Assembly: GCF_000422465.1 (NCBI RefSeq)
Contig: NZ_KE383842.1
Span: forward strand, 1,137,845 to 1,201,844
DNA: 64,000 nt
Source of the DNA: Paenibacillus harenae DSM 16969
GTDB lineage: Bacteria; Bacillota; Bacilli; Paenibacillales; Paenibacillaceae
Reading direction: 5' to 3'
Shown: positions 17,238 through 26,223 of the stretch, piece by piece
How the letters are laid out: every line of letters starts with the position of its first letter
Position numbering within the stretch: position 1 is the first letter of the stretch
Notes under the pieces: model-generated
Told to the model about the DNA's origin: nothing
What the model saw: only the letters and a program-made list of their open reading frames with translations
Databases searched by the model: none
Program-made: the position numbers and the translations under genes

Positions 17238-19322
17238 TTATACAAGCATCTTCCGAACCAGCTGGGTCCGGTTGCTCACATTCTGCTTCTCGTAGATCGA
17301 TTTCAAATGCTTCTTCACCGTTACCTCGCTAAGATACAGGCGGGCGGCAATCTCCGCATTGGTCAGCCCCTCGAATACGAGAGCGGCTACCTCCTTCTCC
17401 CGGGCAGTCAAGCCGCTAAGCTCCGTCATGCCGCCTTCGCTGCCGCGGACGGGCGAAACGTCTGTACCCTTGTCGTCCGATTCATCGAGCATAAGCTCGA
17501 TAGGAAGACCCGAACGCTTCACCAGCTTCCGGATGTAAGCATGAAGTTGATCGCCTTGTGTATCCCGTACGAAGACGGGCGTCGGCGTAATGCCGTCGAA
17601 GTTCGTATGGACGGCCTGATCTGCCGTATCGAAGCCGAGACTCTCATGAGCCGCCTGGAAGAACGGGTGCGGACCGGGGGTTCGCAGCAGAAACTCGCCG
17701 GTGAACATCAAACCGTGGAGAAAGTGGCCGATGGCTGTATGCTGGGCTGCATTCTCGTAATCGTCTTGATCGATCGTATCGATAAACCAGCCCGCGCGCG
17801 TATGTTCCGGAACGGCGAACCGCTTAAGCTCCTCTTCCGTAAGGGTGGAGAAATAGGAACGGGAGCACGGATGCTCCATCAAATACGGCATCGTTTTCCG
17901 GTTGATGGGTACCAACGCGATCAGTACCGCTATCTTTCCCGCGTCGTTCCTCATGACGCGAAGTACGTCATATTCGAGCGAGAACAGCCGGTCCAGATCG
18001 AACCATTTCAGAGAATAAAGGTTCTGCTCCACAGTCAGCTGAAAGTCGAAACGGCGGTTCGTCGCGGCATCGAACAGCTTAATCGTCTGCGGCTCGGCAG
18101 TTTCCTGCCGGTACCTGATATAACGTTCCAGCTCGGCGCGGTGGCTCCGGCCGACGGACTCGAACGGCCGGGGAGTAGGATCGAACCAGTTCATGAAGGC
18201 GCGGATCAGAGCGTCACCGGCATAATATGTAAGCTCCAGCGCTTCGTGATTGCGCAAATTTCTCGGCGAGCGTTTAAATCTTTCATAGGCGTGAAGGATG
18301 GCCCGGGTTTGATGCCGGTCATACAGCTGAGGCGAGCGCAGACGCAATTCTTGAATAACCGCTTCACGCATCAAAGCGTGAACCGTCCAGCCGCTGTCCG
18401 TTCTCCGTACGAAAGAGAAACGGATGAGCTGATAAAACTCCGGGGAAGTCACTTCCTTACCCATCATAAAGGAGAGCGTATCCTGATTGAAATAACGCAG
18501 CAAGGCGGCGGCTTCGACAAGCGGGCGCATATGCTCGCCCGGAATTTCCCGCAGCCATTGGCTTACAATGAACGGCAGGCTATTCTCCTCCTCCGCGCTC
18601 CGTTCTTCGCCGGCCTCCGGTGCCTGCTGCTCCCAGAAGAACGTAAGCAGAGAAAGCGTTAAGGGGTGTCCCTTGGACCTGCGCCAGATGTCCCGGACTA
18701 ACGACGGATCGGATATATGGCAGTAGCGGGCGTATCGTTCGACCGCTTCAAACGGGAGATGTTCCAAGTAAATTCTTGCGATATGCGATCGCCAGGCGGG
18801 CGAGAGAACCCACGCTTCGGAGAGGGCATGGCGCCCGGCCGTTACGATCAGCACATTGTCGTGAAGCCGCTTGAAAAAATATTCGCGCAGCCAATGATCG
18901 AGCGCTTCCAGCGTTTCGTAATTATCCAGAAACAGCACCAGGCGACCGGATCCCGCCGTCTCGTTCAGCTTGCGGATACTTTTCTCGAGCAAGGAAGAAG
19001 CTTCCATGCCCTCGTCGTCAGGCTCCAAGCTTCTTAAGGTCCGTAAGATATGTATGCAAAAAGCATCCGGAGAACGCCAGAATCCTTCGCTGTCCATTGC
19101 AATCGAGGCGGTTCCCCTTATTCTGGCCTGCCGCTGCAGCTCGTCGAGCAGACAGCTCTTGCCGACGCCGGCTGTTCCGAAGAGGTGAATCAGCCTCTTG
19201 GTTCGCCGCTCGTCATTAAGCATGTTGATAAAGGCGTTAACTTCCGCGGAGCGTCCGACCAGCAGCCGGCTTTCCAGTTCCTCCATATTGAACTGCATCA
19301 TCCGTTCCCCCACTTTTTCCAT
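17238..19322 (-). CDS. LuxR-family regulator with N-terminal AAA/STAND ATPase domain
   Basis: About 694 residues. Walker A GTAGVGKSCLLDEL and Walker B RLVLFLDNYE in the first 180 residues mark a STAND-like ATPase. A long central region follows, and the C-terminus is a LuxR/GerE HTH (LTAREKEVAALVFEGLTNAE, then LYLSEVTVKKHLKSIYEK). Such proteins are large signal-integrating activators like MalT, but no TPR region is obvious. The start is uncertain: AAGGAGG touches GTG 19343 and is about 20 bases from ATG 19322. The gene is divergent from the VOC gene and the 894-residue Gly-rich protein, its possible targets; the ligand is unknown. Confidence 0.85.
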   Translation of the reverse strand: MEKVGERMMQFNMEELESRLLVGRSAEVNAFINMLNDERRTKRLIHLFGTAGVGKSCLLDELQRQARIRGTASIAMDSEGFWRSPDAFCIHILRTLRSLEPDDEGMEASSLLEKSIRKLNETAGSGRLVLFLDNYETLEALDHWLREYFFKRLHDNVLIVTAGRHALSEAWVLSPAWRSHIARIYLEHLPFEAVERYARYCHISDPSLVRDIWRRSKGHPLTLSLLTFFWEQQAPEAGEERSAEEENSLPFIVSQWLREIPGEHMRPLVEAAALLRYFNQDTLSFMMGKEVTSPEFYQLIRFSFVRRTDSGWTVHALMREAVIQELRLRSPQLYDRHQTRAILHAYERFKRSPRNLRNHEALELTYYAGDALIRAFMNWFDPTPRPFESVGRSHRAELERYIRYRQETAEPQTIKLFDAATNRRFDFQLTVEQNLYSLKWFDLDRLFSLEYDVLRVMRNDAGKIAVLIALVPINRKTMPYLMEHPCSRSYFSTLTEEELKRFAVPEHTRAGWFIDTIDQDDYENAAQHTAIGHFLHGLMFTGEFLLRTPGPHPFFQAAHESLGFDTADQAVHTNFDGITPTPVFVRDTQGDQLHAYIRKLVKRSGLPIELMLDESDDKGTDVSPVRGSEGGMTELSGLTAREKEVAALVFEGLTNAEIAARLYLSEVTVKKHLKSIYEKQNVSNRTQLVRKMLV

Positions 19323-19493
19323 TTCACATCGTCTTAAATCCACCTCCTTATTTTACACGCTCCCCAGTCGTTTGGCACCTGATTTTTACAGAAGGGTATT
19401 CTTTTGGATGCATCCTTTCGGGTAATATCGCAATGACAAAGGCGGTGGTAGGATGTGTTTAGGCGAGAGGCTGCCGGAAAGGATGAAGGAAGC

Positions 19494-19916
19494 ATGGCGA
19501 AGGTAAGCCGATTGGAACACATAACGCTATACGCTCATGATGTGCGCAGGCTGACGGCCTTCTATGAAGCGGCGCTGGAGCTGAAAGGGACGGAGGCGCC
19601 CGGCGAGGACGGGACAGCCGGGCTCGCCATCGAGCCAACCTCAGGCCGGCGCGAGCTGATCATCATGAACAATCCGCATCATATGCACTTGGCTTTCTGC
19701 GCAGATTCGTTGACCGACTTCAAGGCTGTATGGAGCAAATTGAAGGAGCTGGGCATTTTCATCCAGGGGCCGTATTGGCAGCAGGAAGGACCTACGTTTT
19801 CTTTTTTCGATCCGGAAGGAAATCATGTGCAAATCATTTGGCCCGTTCGGGCAGCGTGGCCGGCCGGAAGAAAGGTGACGTTCGAACAATTGGAGGAATG
19901 GGCGGACCGCACCTGA
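19494..19916 (+). CDS. VOC-family (glyoxalase/extradiol dioxygenase fold) protein
   Basis: 140 residues with two beta-alpha-beta-beta-beta units of the VOC fold: LEHITLYAHDVRRLTAFYEA at the start, HHMHLAFCADSLTDFKAVW in the middle, and FSFFDPEGNHVQIIWP at the end. The His and Glu metal-ligand positions (first strand His, HLAF His, late strand) are plausible. Function cannot be set: members include glyoxalases, dioxygenases and drug-binding proteins. ATG 19494 follows AAGGA at 9 bases. It is divergent from the LuxR-type ATPase regulator and 96 bases ahead of the Gly-rich SGNH gene. Confidence 0.88.
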   Translation: MAKVSRLEHITLYAHDVRRLTAFYEAALELKGTEAPGEDGTAGLAIEPTSGRRELIIMNNPHHMHLAFCADSLTDFKAVWSKLKELGIFIQGPYWQQEGPTFSFFDPEGNHVQIIWPVRAAWPAGRKVTFEQLEEWADRT

Positions 19917-20012
19917 ACCGATTCCCATTCCGACGAATGCCAATCCGAATCGCATGTTTTACCGGCAGAGCTTTACGCAAGATTTATCCAATGAAAAGGA
20001 GAGGTAATCAAA

Positions 20013-22697
20013 ATGTCTAAAGGTACTTACGGAAGCAACACTTCGAATGGAGGCATGCAGACGGATGCTTTCGCCGCGACTTTAACGGCGGGCTCAATCA
20101 CTGCAGCCCCTCAGATGGTAAACGACAGGCTGTCCTATCATAAAGCGCTGCTGGAATCAAAGGGAGTGACATCCCTTACCAGTCTCGGCACGCTGCGGAT
20201 CAGCGGCCACATCGTTCCTCAGCCAGGCGTAACGAAGCCGGGAGCCGGCATTATTAGCGGAGGCGCGATGGTGCAATCCGCAACCCGCATCGTCACCAGT
20301 CAAAAAGGAACGCCAACGACAGAGACCTACAGCGGTAAGGCCGATATTCTGACGTCGATTCCGTTCACCAGCAAGGATAAAGCCTTTCTCTCGCTGCCTG
20401 CTATGACGGCCGGATCCGAAATCTCGATCGATACGGCGTACTGGGTCGCCTCCGAGGTGTATCTCGCGAGAGGAACGAACATCGTCTTGAAGTATCCGCA
20501 CCGCTACCTCATTATCCTTGCAGAGAAGCTGACAGTGGAGGATGAGGTTACGTTCAGTTGGGAGAAACCTTTCCGTTCTATTCCTCCGCAAGTCAGCCCA
20601 GCGCCGCCTACGCCTCTTGAAGCGCCGATGTCCACGACGCTTGCGGGCATTCCGGGGACGAACGGCTCGCAAGGCTGGACGGGATACCGCGGGTACGATG
20701 GCGCATCCGCGCCGGAGCTGGAAGTATGGGTGCTTGAAATGTCAGGCAGACCGCGATTTTATCTGCGCGGTCAGGACGGCACGCAAGGCGGCCAAGGACA
20801 AAACGGCGGCAACGGCGGTAAAGGCGGCAAAGGCAAGCCGGCCGTACTGGACTGGGCGGGCTTCTGCAAGGCGGGTGCGGGCGCTGGCGGCAACGGCGGT
20901 AACGGCGGAACTGGCGGCAACGGAGGCGCTGGCGGCAATGGAGGCATGGGTGGCCGGCTGAGCTTATATGCACCGATGTCCGTTCTGCAGCAATACGTAA
21001 GAGGAGGTTTTGATATCCAGACTGACGGCGGAAGCGCGGGGGCGGGTGGATCTGCGGGCAATCCCGGCGCCGGCGGCGCCGGCGGGGATGTTGGAGCTTC
21101 GAAGGGCTCCTGCGGTCCGGGACCCCGAAGACCGGGTCAGCCGGGAGCGCAAGGTGCTTACGGCTATCAAGGGCCGTATGGAAAGCCGGGCAGCGCCCTG
21201 CCTAATCCGGTCAGCTTCCTCGACATTGATCCCGATGATTTCAGAAGAAAAATGCTGGTGCCAGCGATTATCGGGGTCAGCCCGCTATATGTCAAAGCCA
21301 ACGATAGGGTAACTGTAGAGGGAAAACGCTTCACCATGAGCGATAAGCTGCTTATCGACGGTACCGAAGCCGCTACGACGGTTATAAGCGACACACTCCT
21401 GCATTTTACGGTACCGCCGATGTTCGGAGGCTCGCGTACGATCCAGGTCCGTCAATCGGATTCGACGCTGTCCAATCGCGCTTCCGTCTTTATTCTGCCT
21501 CAGATTATGGATATCGAGCAGGAAGGGATGGAAGAGCGGAAGCCGGATGTATTGCCCCGCGTCAAGCCGGGCATGAAGGTTACCTTGAAGGGAAGCGGCT
21601 TCGCGGAAGGAACGCTCGTACTCGTGAACGATCACGAAATGCCGGATGTCCGTCTGATCAGCTCGACGCAAATCGAATTTACGTTGGTTCGTCCTTCCGA
21701 TACGGAGATCAATGCATCGGGCGAACACGTCGCCTTGAAGGTTCGTTTCACGGACGGCACGCTGTCTAATACGTTCCATCTGGAGCTCGATACGTACCAT
21801 ATGCTGGTGATCGGCGACTCCGTCAGCTGGGGCCAAGGGATGCAGGAGCACGAGAAATTCTACTCGCTCGTTGGCGCGGCGATTCAGGCCAATAATGGCA
21901 ATATCAAGCAGTATACGAGCGTATTGGCCCATTCGGGAGCGACGATCGGTGACGGCGATTCAAATACCGCAGCGCCGGTGGACGGCGAGGTGCCGACGTC
22001 CTATCCGACGATCCTGCAGCAGTGCGACCTGTTCACCGGCCGTAAGGATAAAGTCGATCTGGTTCTGATGGACGGCGGGATGAACGACGTGAACGTCACA
22101 ACCATTCTGAACCCGTTCGATCCGGCGAATCTGGATGAGCTGCTGGAGTTGCATCTTAATCAGAGCATGTATAAACTACTGGACAAAGTTACGAATGATT
22201 ATCCTAATGCCAAAGTCATCGTTACGGGATATTATGCGCCGATCTCCCGCAAGAGCGATCTGGCGGCCGTCGAGGCGCTGCTGGTCGCCCTCGGCATCCT
22301 TGTGGGAGGAGCCGGCGGAGGCGCGGCTGGAGGCGTGTTCGGTCTTGCCGAATTCGAAGCGATTTGCAGCCGCTGCGAGAAGCTGGAGAGAGATTCCAAG
22401 TTGTACCTGCAGCAGGCTATTAACCGCAAAAACAGTGAGCTGAATGCCACTCCGCGGATCTTCTTCGCCGACCCTAACTTCGGCCCTGATCATGCGGCTC
22501 TTACCGTCGATCCGTATCTGTTCGGCGTTAACCTGGATCTCTCGCCGCAGGATTTCATTGCTGGCGAGCGGCTGGTATCCTGCACGGAGGCAGGCTGTAC
22601 CGGCCTGGATATGGAAAAATGCAAACGCGCCTCGATGGGCCATCCGAATCCAAAGGGCGCGCAAGCTTACGCAAACGCCATTCTGCCGTTGTTATAA
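20013..22697 (+). CDS. Gly-rich/collagen-like, IPT/TIG and SGNH-hydrolase multidomain protein
   Basis: 894 residues. Residues 1-200 are unrecognised, with many Thr and Ser. About 210-400 are Gly-rich, with Gly-Gly-Asn and Gly-Xaa-Yaa runs. Two IPT/TIG-like beta domains follow (IIGVSPLYVKANDRVTVEGK near 430; VKPGMKVTLKGSGF near 515). The C-terminal 280 residues form an SGNH/GDSL hydrolase: block I VIGDSVSWGQGM, block III DGGMNDVNV and block V GHPNPKGAQAYAN with the catalytic His; the Asp usually three before His is Ser. It resembles secreted or surface esterases, but no signal peptide, anchor or membrane helix is visible. AAAGGAGAGG precedes the ATG, and a strong terminator follows. It may be exported by an unrecognised route or act in spores. 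Confidence 0.85.
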   Translation: MSKGTYGSNTSNGGMQTDAFAATLTAGSITAAPQMVNDRLSYHKALLESKGVTSLTSLGTLRISGHIVPQPGVTKPGAGIISGGAMVQSATRIVTSQKGTPTTETYSGKADILTSIPFTSKDKAFLSLPAMTAGSEISIDTAYWVASEVYLARGTNIVLKYPHRYLIILAEKLTVEDEVTFSWEKPFRSIPPQVSPAPPTPLEAPMSTTLAGIPGTNGSQGWTGYRGYDGASAPELEVWVLEMSGRPRFYLRGQDGTQGGQGQNGGNGGKGGKGKPAVLDWAGFCKAGAGAGGNGGNGGTGGNGGAGGNGGMGGRLSLYAPMSVLQQYVRGGFDIQTDGGSAGAGGSAGNPGAGGAGGDVGASKGSCGPGPRRPGQPGAQGAYGYQGPYGKPGSALPNPVSFLDIDPDDFRRKMLVPAIIGVSPLYVKANDRVTVEGKRFTMSDKLLIDGTEAATTVISDTLLHFTVPPMFGGSRTIQVRQSDSTLSNRASVFILPQIMDIEQEGMEERKPDVLPRVKPGMKVTLKGSGFAEGTLVLVNDHEMPDVRLISSTQIEFTLVRPSDTEINASGEHVALKVRFTDGTLSNTFHLELDTYHMLVIGDSVSWGQGMQEHEKFYSLVGAAIQANNGNIKQYTSVLAHSGATIGDGDSNTAAPVDGEVPTSYPTILQQCDLFTGRKDKVDLVLMDGGMNDVNVTTILNPFDPANLDELLELHLNQSMYKLLDKVTNDYPNAKVIVTGYYAPISRKSDLAAVEALLVALGILVGGAGGGAAGGVFGLAEFEAICSRCEKLERDSKLYLQQAINRKNSELNATPRIFFADPNFGPDHAALTVDPYLFGVNLDLSPQDFIAGERLVSCTEAGCTGLDMEKCKRASMGHPNPKGAQAYANAILPLL

Positions 22698-22719
22698 TCC
22701 TAATTGAATAGTCAAAGCT

Positions 22720-22759
22720 GAAAGGGGAGTGTCGGCTATAAGCCGGCGCTCCCCCTTTG
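22720..22759 (+). terminator. Rho-independent terminator of the SGNH-protein gene
   Basis: AAAGGGGAGTG-T-CGGCT pairs with AGCCG-G-CGCTCCCCCTTT over a short ATA loop; the stem is long and GC-rich, with Ts in its closing arm. Confidence 0.8.
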
Positions 22760-22950
22760 CCGCCGATTGAGGGAACCAAGTTGTCCGTGGAACGCTGCAG
22801 TCACGCTTGGATGAATGAAGCGGATTATAGAGGGGCATATAGGAATTTAAAAGACGGATCATAATATCAACGTGGCGTATTGCACTGCCGTTTGTTATTA
22901 TCATTTACATACCATAAAACGAACCTAAAGCTAATATTGGAGGCATTTCA

Positions 22951-23259
22951 GTGAGTCAGCGTTATCGAATAACCAGATCATTTCAAGAAAACACCGTTGA
23001 GCAAACCATCTCTTTGGAAGAGTGCAAACGATATTTTGCATCAAAGCCCGATTTTACGTACTCACCGGTGTTTACAGTATCAGGACCAACCAGTACCATG
23101 TCCATCGATGGGGATTTTTTCATGTGGAGCTATGGCGACGTAAAGATTCCATTTCGGCATTATATGGGAGATCTGTACGTTGCCATTTCCAACGATGCAG
23201 TGATCCCCAAAATGATTGAAGTTGCGAGTGAATTGATGGCGGATTTGACAGAAGGGTAA
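22951..23259 (+). CDS. Conserved-looking small protein of unknown function
   Basis: 102 residues starting at GTG 22951, with TTGGAGG 8 bases before it. I do not recognise a family. The sequence is soluble, mixed alpha/beta, with the Tyr-rich start YRITRSFQENTVEQTISLEE, an aromatic centre (DFFMWSYGDVKIPFRHYMGD) and an amphipathic C-terminal helix. There is no signal peptide or Cys pair. It lies alone between two terminator or empty stretches. Codon use looks normal, which favours a real gene. Confidence 0.6.
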   Translation: MSQRYRITRSFQENTVEQTISLEECKRYFASKPDFTYSPVFTVSGPTSTMSIDGDFFMWSYGDVKIPFRHYMGDLYVAISNDAVIPKMIEVASELMADLTEG

Positions 23260-23417
23260 AAAACTATTTCATGGTAAGAAGAGACTGCCGGGAAGAGCGG
23301 CTGGACTTATCGCTGGGCGGCCGGCGATGAGCCATTCCTGATTGATTTGAACAAGAAGGACAAAAAGTTGAGCTCTCCTTATCATCGGTGCAGAAAAATT
23401 ACAGGAGGCTATACGTT

Positions 23418-23897
23418 ATGTTGAAATTATTTGAGTATAACTGGCAAGTACGCAAAGATTGGTTTGACTGGTGCGACTCGGCGACCGAGAAAGAGTTGCT
23501 GGAGAGACGCATAGGGGGCCCGGGCAGCATTCTCTATACGCTGTTTCACATTGTGGATGTCGAGTACAGTTGGATAAGCGGATTGCAAGGAAAGCCCGAG
23601 CCTCTTGAGCCTTCGTTCGAGGACTATGCCGACGTGCAAAAGATAAGAGAATTTTCAGCGCGTTGCCATGAGGAAATCGTTCCGTTCATCAACGCCTGGG
23701 ATAGCAGCATGGAAACTCGTATTTTGACCGAACTTAACGCAAAAGGCGAAACAGTGAGCTTTAAATACGGGGAAATTATGCGACATGTTCTCGCTCATGA
23801 GATCCACCACATCGGACAATTATCGGTATGGTCGCGTCAAATCGGAAAGCAGCCGATAACCGCAAACTTGATTCGCAGGGGATTGTTCGATATTTAA
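23418..23897 (+). CDS. DinB-family protein
   Basis: 159 residues, the usual DinB length. Four-helix DinB bundle with metal-site histidines: LFHIVDVEYSW in helix 2 and HVLAHEIHHIGQLSVWSRQI in helix 3, giving the three-His pattern. DinB proteins are putative thiol-dependent metalloenzymes related to bacillithiol transferases; the reaction here is unknown. AGGAGG lies 9 bases before ATG 23418, ruling against the longer frame from 23388. Terminator not seen; it ends 170 bases before the murR gene. Confidence 0.9.
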   Translation: MLKLFEYNWQVRKDWFDWCDSATEKELLERRIGGPGSILYTLFHIVDVEYSWISGLQGKPEPLEPSFEDYADVQKIREFSARCHEEIVPFINAWDSSMETRILTELNAKGETVSFKYGEIMRHVLAHEIHHIGQLSVWSRQIGKQPITANLIRRGLFDI

Positions 23898-23955
23898 TGT
23901 TGCTAATTCCTACAATTACAATATATCGATCTGCTTTAATAGACAAACTAGAGTC

Positions 23956-24004
23956 TTGTCAATTTTCGTGAAACCGCTTATAGTATAATTAAATATTTCA
24001 TGAA
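23956..24004 (+). promoter_or_regulatory. murR promoter with inverted repeat
   Basis: TTGTCA (23956-23961), 17-base spacer, TATAGT (23979-23984). TCGTGAAA (23966-23973) and TTTCATGA (23997-24004) form a one-mismatch 8-bp inverted repeat flanking the -10, a possible autoregulatory site. Confidence 0.5.
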
Positions 24005-24068
24005 TTTGGTTATTTTTTGGAGTAAAAAATCATATGGTTGACGAAAAGGGGGTATCGCTTAGGCGATT

Positions 24069-24932
24069 ATGGCTATCAACGACTATGTACTCATTAAAAT
24101 CCGCGATATGAGAGACAGCTTGACCCCGGTTGAGAAAATGGTGGCCGACTACATTCTAAATCATCTAGAGGAAATCCCCCTTCTTTCCGTCAAGGAACTG
24201 GCGAAGCAGAGTAAAACAAGCGACGCTTCGGTGCTTCGTTTTTGCAAGGCGATGGGCTACAGCGGTTACCGCAATTTTATCGTAAGCGTCTCCGCCTCGC
24301 TGGGCTCAATGGATGATGAGCAAAAGGACCGATATACCGACATTCAACCGGGCGACAGCTTATCCACGATAATCGCCAATATTTCGCTGAATAACAGCAA
24401 GTCGATCGAAGACACGCTTAGCGTCATCGACCGCGAACAAGTCGAGCGCGCCGTGGAGGCAATTGGCAAATGCAAACGGATCGCGTTGTTCGGAATAGGC
24501 GCTTCGGGCCTCGTCTGCCGGGACGCGGAGCAGAAGTTTTCGCGCATCAACAAAATATGCCATGCCTACACGGACGGGCACAGCCAGCTGACGGCGGCCA
24601 CCTTGCTCGGCAAAAACGACGTGGCCGTCTTTATATCCAATTCCGGCAGCACGTCCGATATTTTGGAGGCGCTTGACATCGCCGTGAAGAACGGCTGCAC
24701 GACCGTTTCCATCACGAAGCACAGCAAAAGCGAGCTGGCGGAAAAAACCGATATCGTGCTGAACATCTCCACGCCGGAAATTACGTTCCGCAGCGGGGCA
24801 ATGGGGTCGCGCATCGCGATGCTGACGGTAGTCGACATGCTGTTCGCCGGGGTGGCCAGCGCGGAATACCATCATGTGAAAAAGTATTTAACCATGACGC
24901 ATAACGTGCTGGCCGCCAAACACCGCAAATAA
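24069..24932 (+). CDS. murR: MurR/RpiR-family regulator
   Basis: 287 residues: an N-terminal HTH_6 (LSVKELAKQSKTSDASVLRF) and a C-terminal SIS sugar-phosphate domain (about 125-265; ISNSGSTSDILEAL). The family senses phosphosugars; next to murQ and MurNAc genes the natural ligand is MurNAc-6-phosphate, as for B. subtilis MurR. The gene is separated from murQ by 328 bases holding a terminator-like hairpin and the operon promoter, so it likely has its own transcript. GGGGGT is the nearest ribosome-like site, at a long distance, so the start is less secure than the identity. Confidence 0.88.
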   Translation: MAINDYVLIKIRDMRDSLTPVEKMVADYILNHLEEIPLLSVKELAKQSKTSDASVLRFCKAMGYSGYRNFIVSVSASLGSMDDEQKDRYTDIQPGDSLSTIIANISLNNSKSIEDTLSVIDREQVERAVEAIGKCKRIALFGIGASGLVCRDAEQKFSRINKICHAYTDGHSQLTAATLLGKNDVAVFISNSGSTSDILEALDIAVKNGCTTVSITKHSKSELAEKTDIVLNISTPEITFRSGAMGSRIAMLTVVDMLFAGVASAEYHHVKKYLTMTHNVLAAKHRK

Positions 24933-24940
24933 TTCATAGA

Positions 24941-24978
24941 AGCATCGGTTCAGCCTGGTCGGAGGCCGCTGCTTTTTT
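24941..24978 (+). terminator. Weak terminator-like hairpin after murR
   Basis: AGCATCGG and CCGCTGCT pair with one mismatch around an internal CCT/AGG stem, then six Ts. Nothing else coding lies in the 328-base gap to murQ apart from the promoter/operator. Confidence 0.4.
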
Positions 24979-25160
24979 ATACCACATCAGAATTTATACG
25001 TTTCCGACGATGTCGGAATTGTGAATTCTTATTGGCGATAGACCTTCCTCTAAACGCGATCGCTCATCCTCGAAAAGCCTCGATAGAGGTTTTTTCACGC
25101 CGCTGGTTGGTTTAAAAATTCAAAAATAATCATCCACTTAAAATTATATTTCAAAATCTA

Positions 25161-25234
25161 TTGACAGGGACGAAAGCCACACTTCATATAAACATAACAA
25201 AGTCGATGTCAGAAAAGTCAACAATAATCTGACA
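25161..25234 (+). promoter_or_regulatory. murQ operon promoter and candidate MurR operator
   Basis: TTGACA at 25161-25166 with a weak -10 around 25184-25190. Downstream, TGTCAGA (25207-25213) and TCTGACA (25228-25234) form a perfect 7-bp inverted repeat with a 14-base centre, placed where a repressor would block transcription. MurR binding is inferred. Confidence 0.5.
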
Positions 25235-25260
25235 CGCTACAGGTAGGAGATTGAAACCCT

Positions 25261-26172
25261 ATGGATGAGTACCTTGCGGGACTAACGACAGAGAAAATCA
25301 ATCCGAACACGCAGATGATTGATGAATGCACGACGGAAGAGATGCTCGACCTCTTCAATCGGGAGGATGCTACGGTACCTGCCTCGGTAGCCGCGGAGAT
25401 TCCGCAAATCGCCAAGGCGGTAGACATTCTTCATCGTCGGCTTAAGGACGGCGGCAGAATGTTTTATATAGGCGCTGGCACCTCGGGAAGATTAGGTGTA
25501 TTGGACGCGTCTGAATGCCCGCCCACCTTCGGGACGGACCCTGAGCTGGTGCAGGGGTACATTGCCGGCGGGGATACAGCGTTGCGTACTTCAATAGAAG
25601 GATTCGAAGACAGCGAGGAGGAGGGGATCGCGTTAATCGAGCGATGCCGGGTGACGGACAAGGATGTCGTCATCGGCATCTCCGCCAGCGGCAGCGCCGC
25701 TTTCGTCATCGCAGGATTGAAGAAAGCCGCGGAGCTTGGCGCCGCAACGATCGGCGTTGTGAACAACAAGCAGTCGAAAATGTCGGAATTTTGCGATGTA
25801 TGCATCGCTCCCGTCGTTGGCCCGGAGGTTATTATGGGCTCTACCCGGATGAAAGCGGGGACGGCGCAGAAGCTGGTGCTCAACATGCTGACGACCGGCA
25901 CCATGGTGAAGCTGGGCAAGACGTACAACAATCTGATGGTGGATCTGAAGGCCAGCAACAAGAAGCTGGTGAACCGGTCCGTTCGGATCATCCAAGCCGC
26001 AACGGGCGCGGACGCGGAGAAAGCGGCGGAATATTTGCGACTGGCGTCCATGAACTGCAAGCTGGCGATCATGATGATGAAGAGCGGGCTAGGCAAGCAA
26101 GAAGCGGAGCAGGCGTTGAAGGTTTGCGACGGCAGCCTGAAGGCGGCCGTTCGCATGTGCGCGGCGAAATAA
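25261..26172 (+). CDS. murQ: N-acetylmuramic acid 6-phosphate etherase
   Basis: 303 residues, close to E. coli MurQ (298). It removes the D-lactyl ether from MurNAc-6-phosphate to give GlcNAc-6-phosphate in the cytoplasm. SIS-domain hallmarks are intact: FYIGAGTSGRLGVLDASECP, with the catalytic Glu in ASECP, ISASGSAAFVIAGL, and the family signature STRMKAGTAQKLVLNMLTTG. TAGGAG precedes the ATG. It is the first gene of the operon that runs to 34734 on the plus strand, controlled most likely by the upstream MurR. Confidence 0.97.
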   Translation: MDEYLAGLTTEKINPNTQMIDECTTEEMLDLFNREDATVPASVAAEIPQIAKAVDILHRRLKDGGRMFYIGAGTSGRLGVLDASECPPTFGTDPELVQGYIAGGDTALRTSIEGFEDSEEEGIALIERCRVTDKDVVIGISASGSAAFVIAGLKKAAELGAATIGVVNNKQSKMSEFCDVCIAPVVGPEVIMGSTRMKAGTAQKLVLNMLTTGTMVKLGKTYNNLMVDLKASNKKLVNRSVRIIQAATGADAEKAAEYLRLASMNCKLAIMMMKSGLGKQEAEQALKVCDGSLKAAVRMCAAK

Positions 26173-26223
26173 GAAACATGGGCAAGACATAACTTACGAA
26201 ACCTACGGGGGAGGAAGATGGTT

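Noticed and set aside
17307..18662. 451-codon open frame on the plus strand
   Set aside because: It lies antisense to the LuxR-type ATPase gene, whose domains are clear; the frame arises from GC-rich codon bias and shows no family features.
20790..21130. Short-period repeats that look like an array
   Set aside because: They encode the Gly-Gly-Asn and Gly-Xaa-Yaa runs of the 894-residue protein; no constant repeat with unique spacers, so not CRISPR.
23261..23390. Open stretch GWTYRWAAGDEPFLIDLNKK
   Set aside because: It has no start or ribosome site and I could not match a family, so it stays unannotated.
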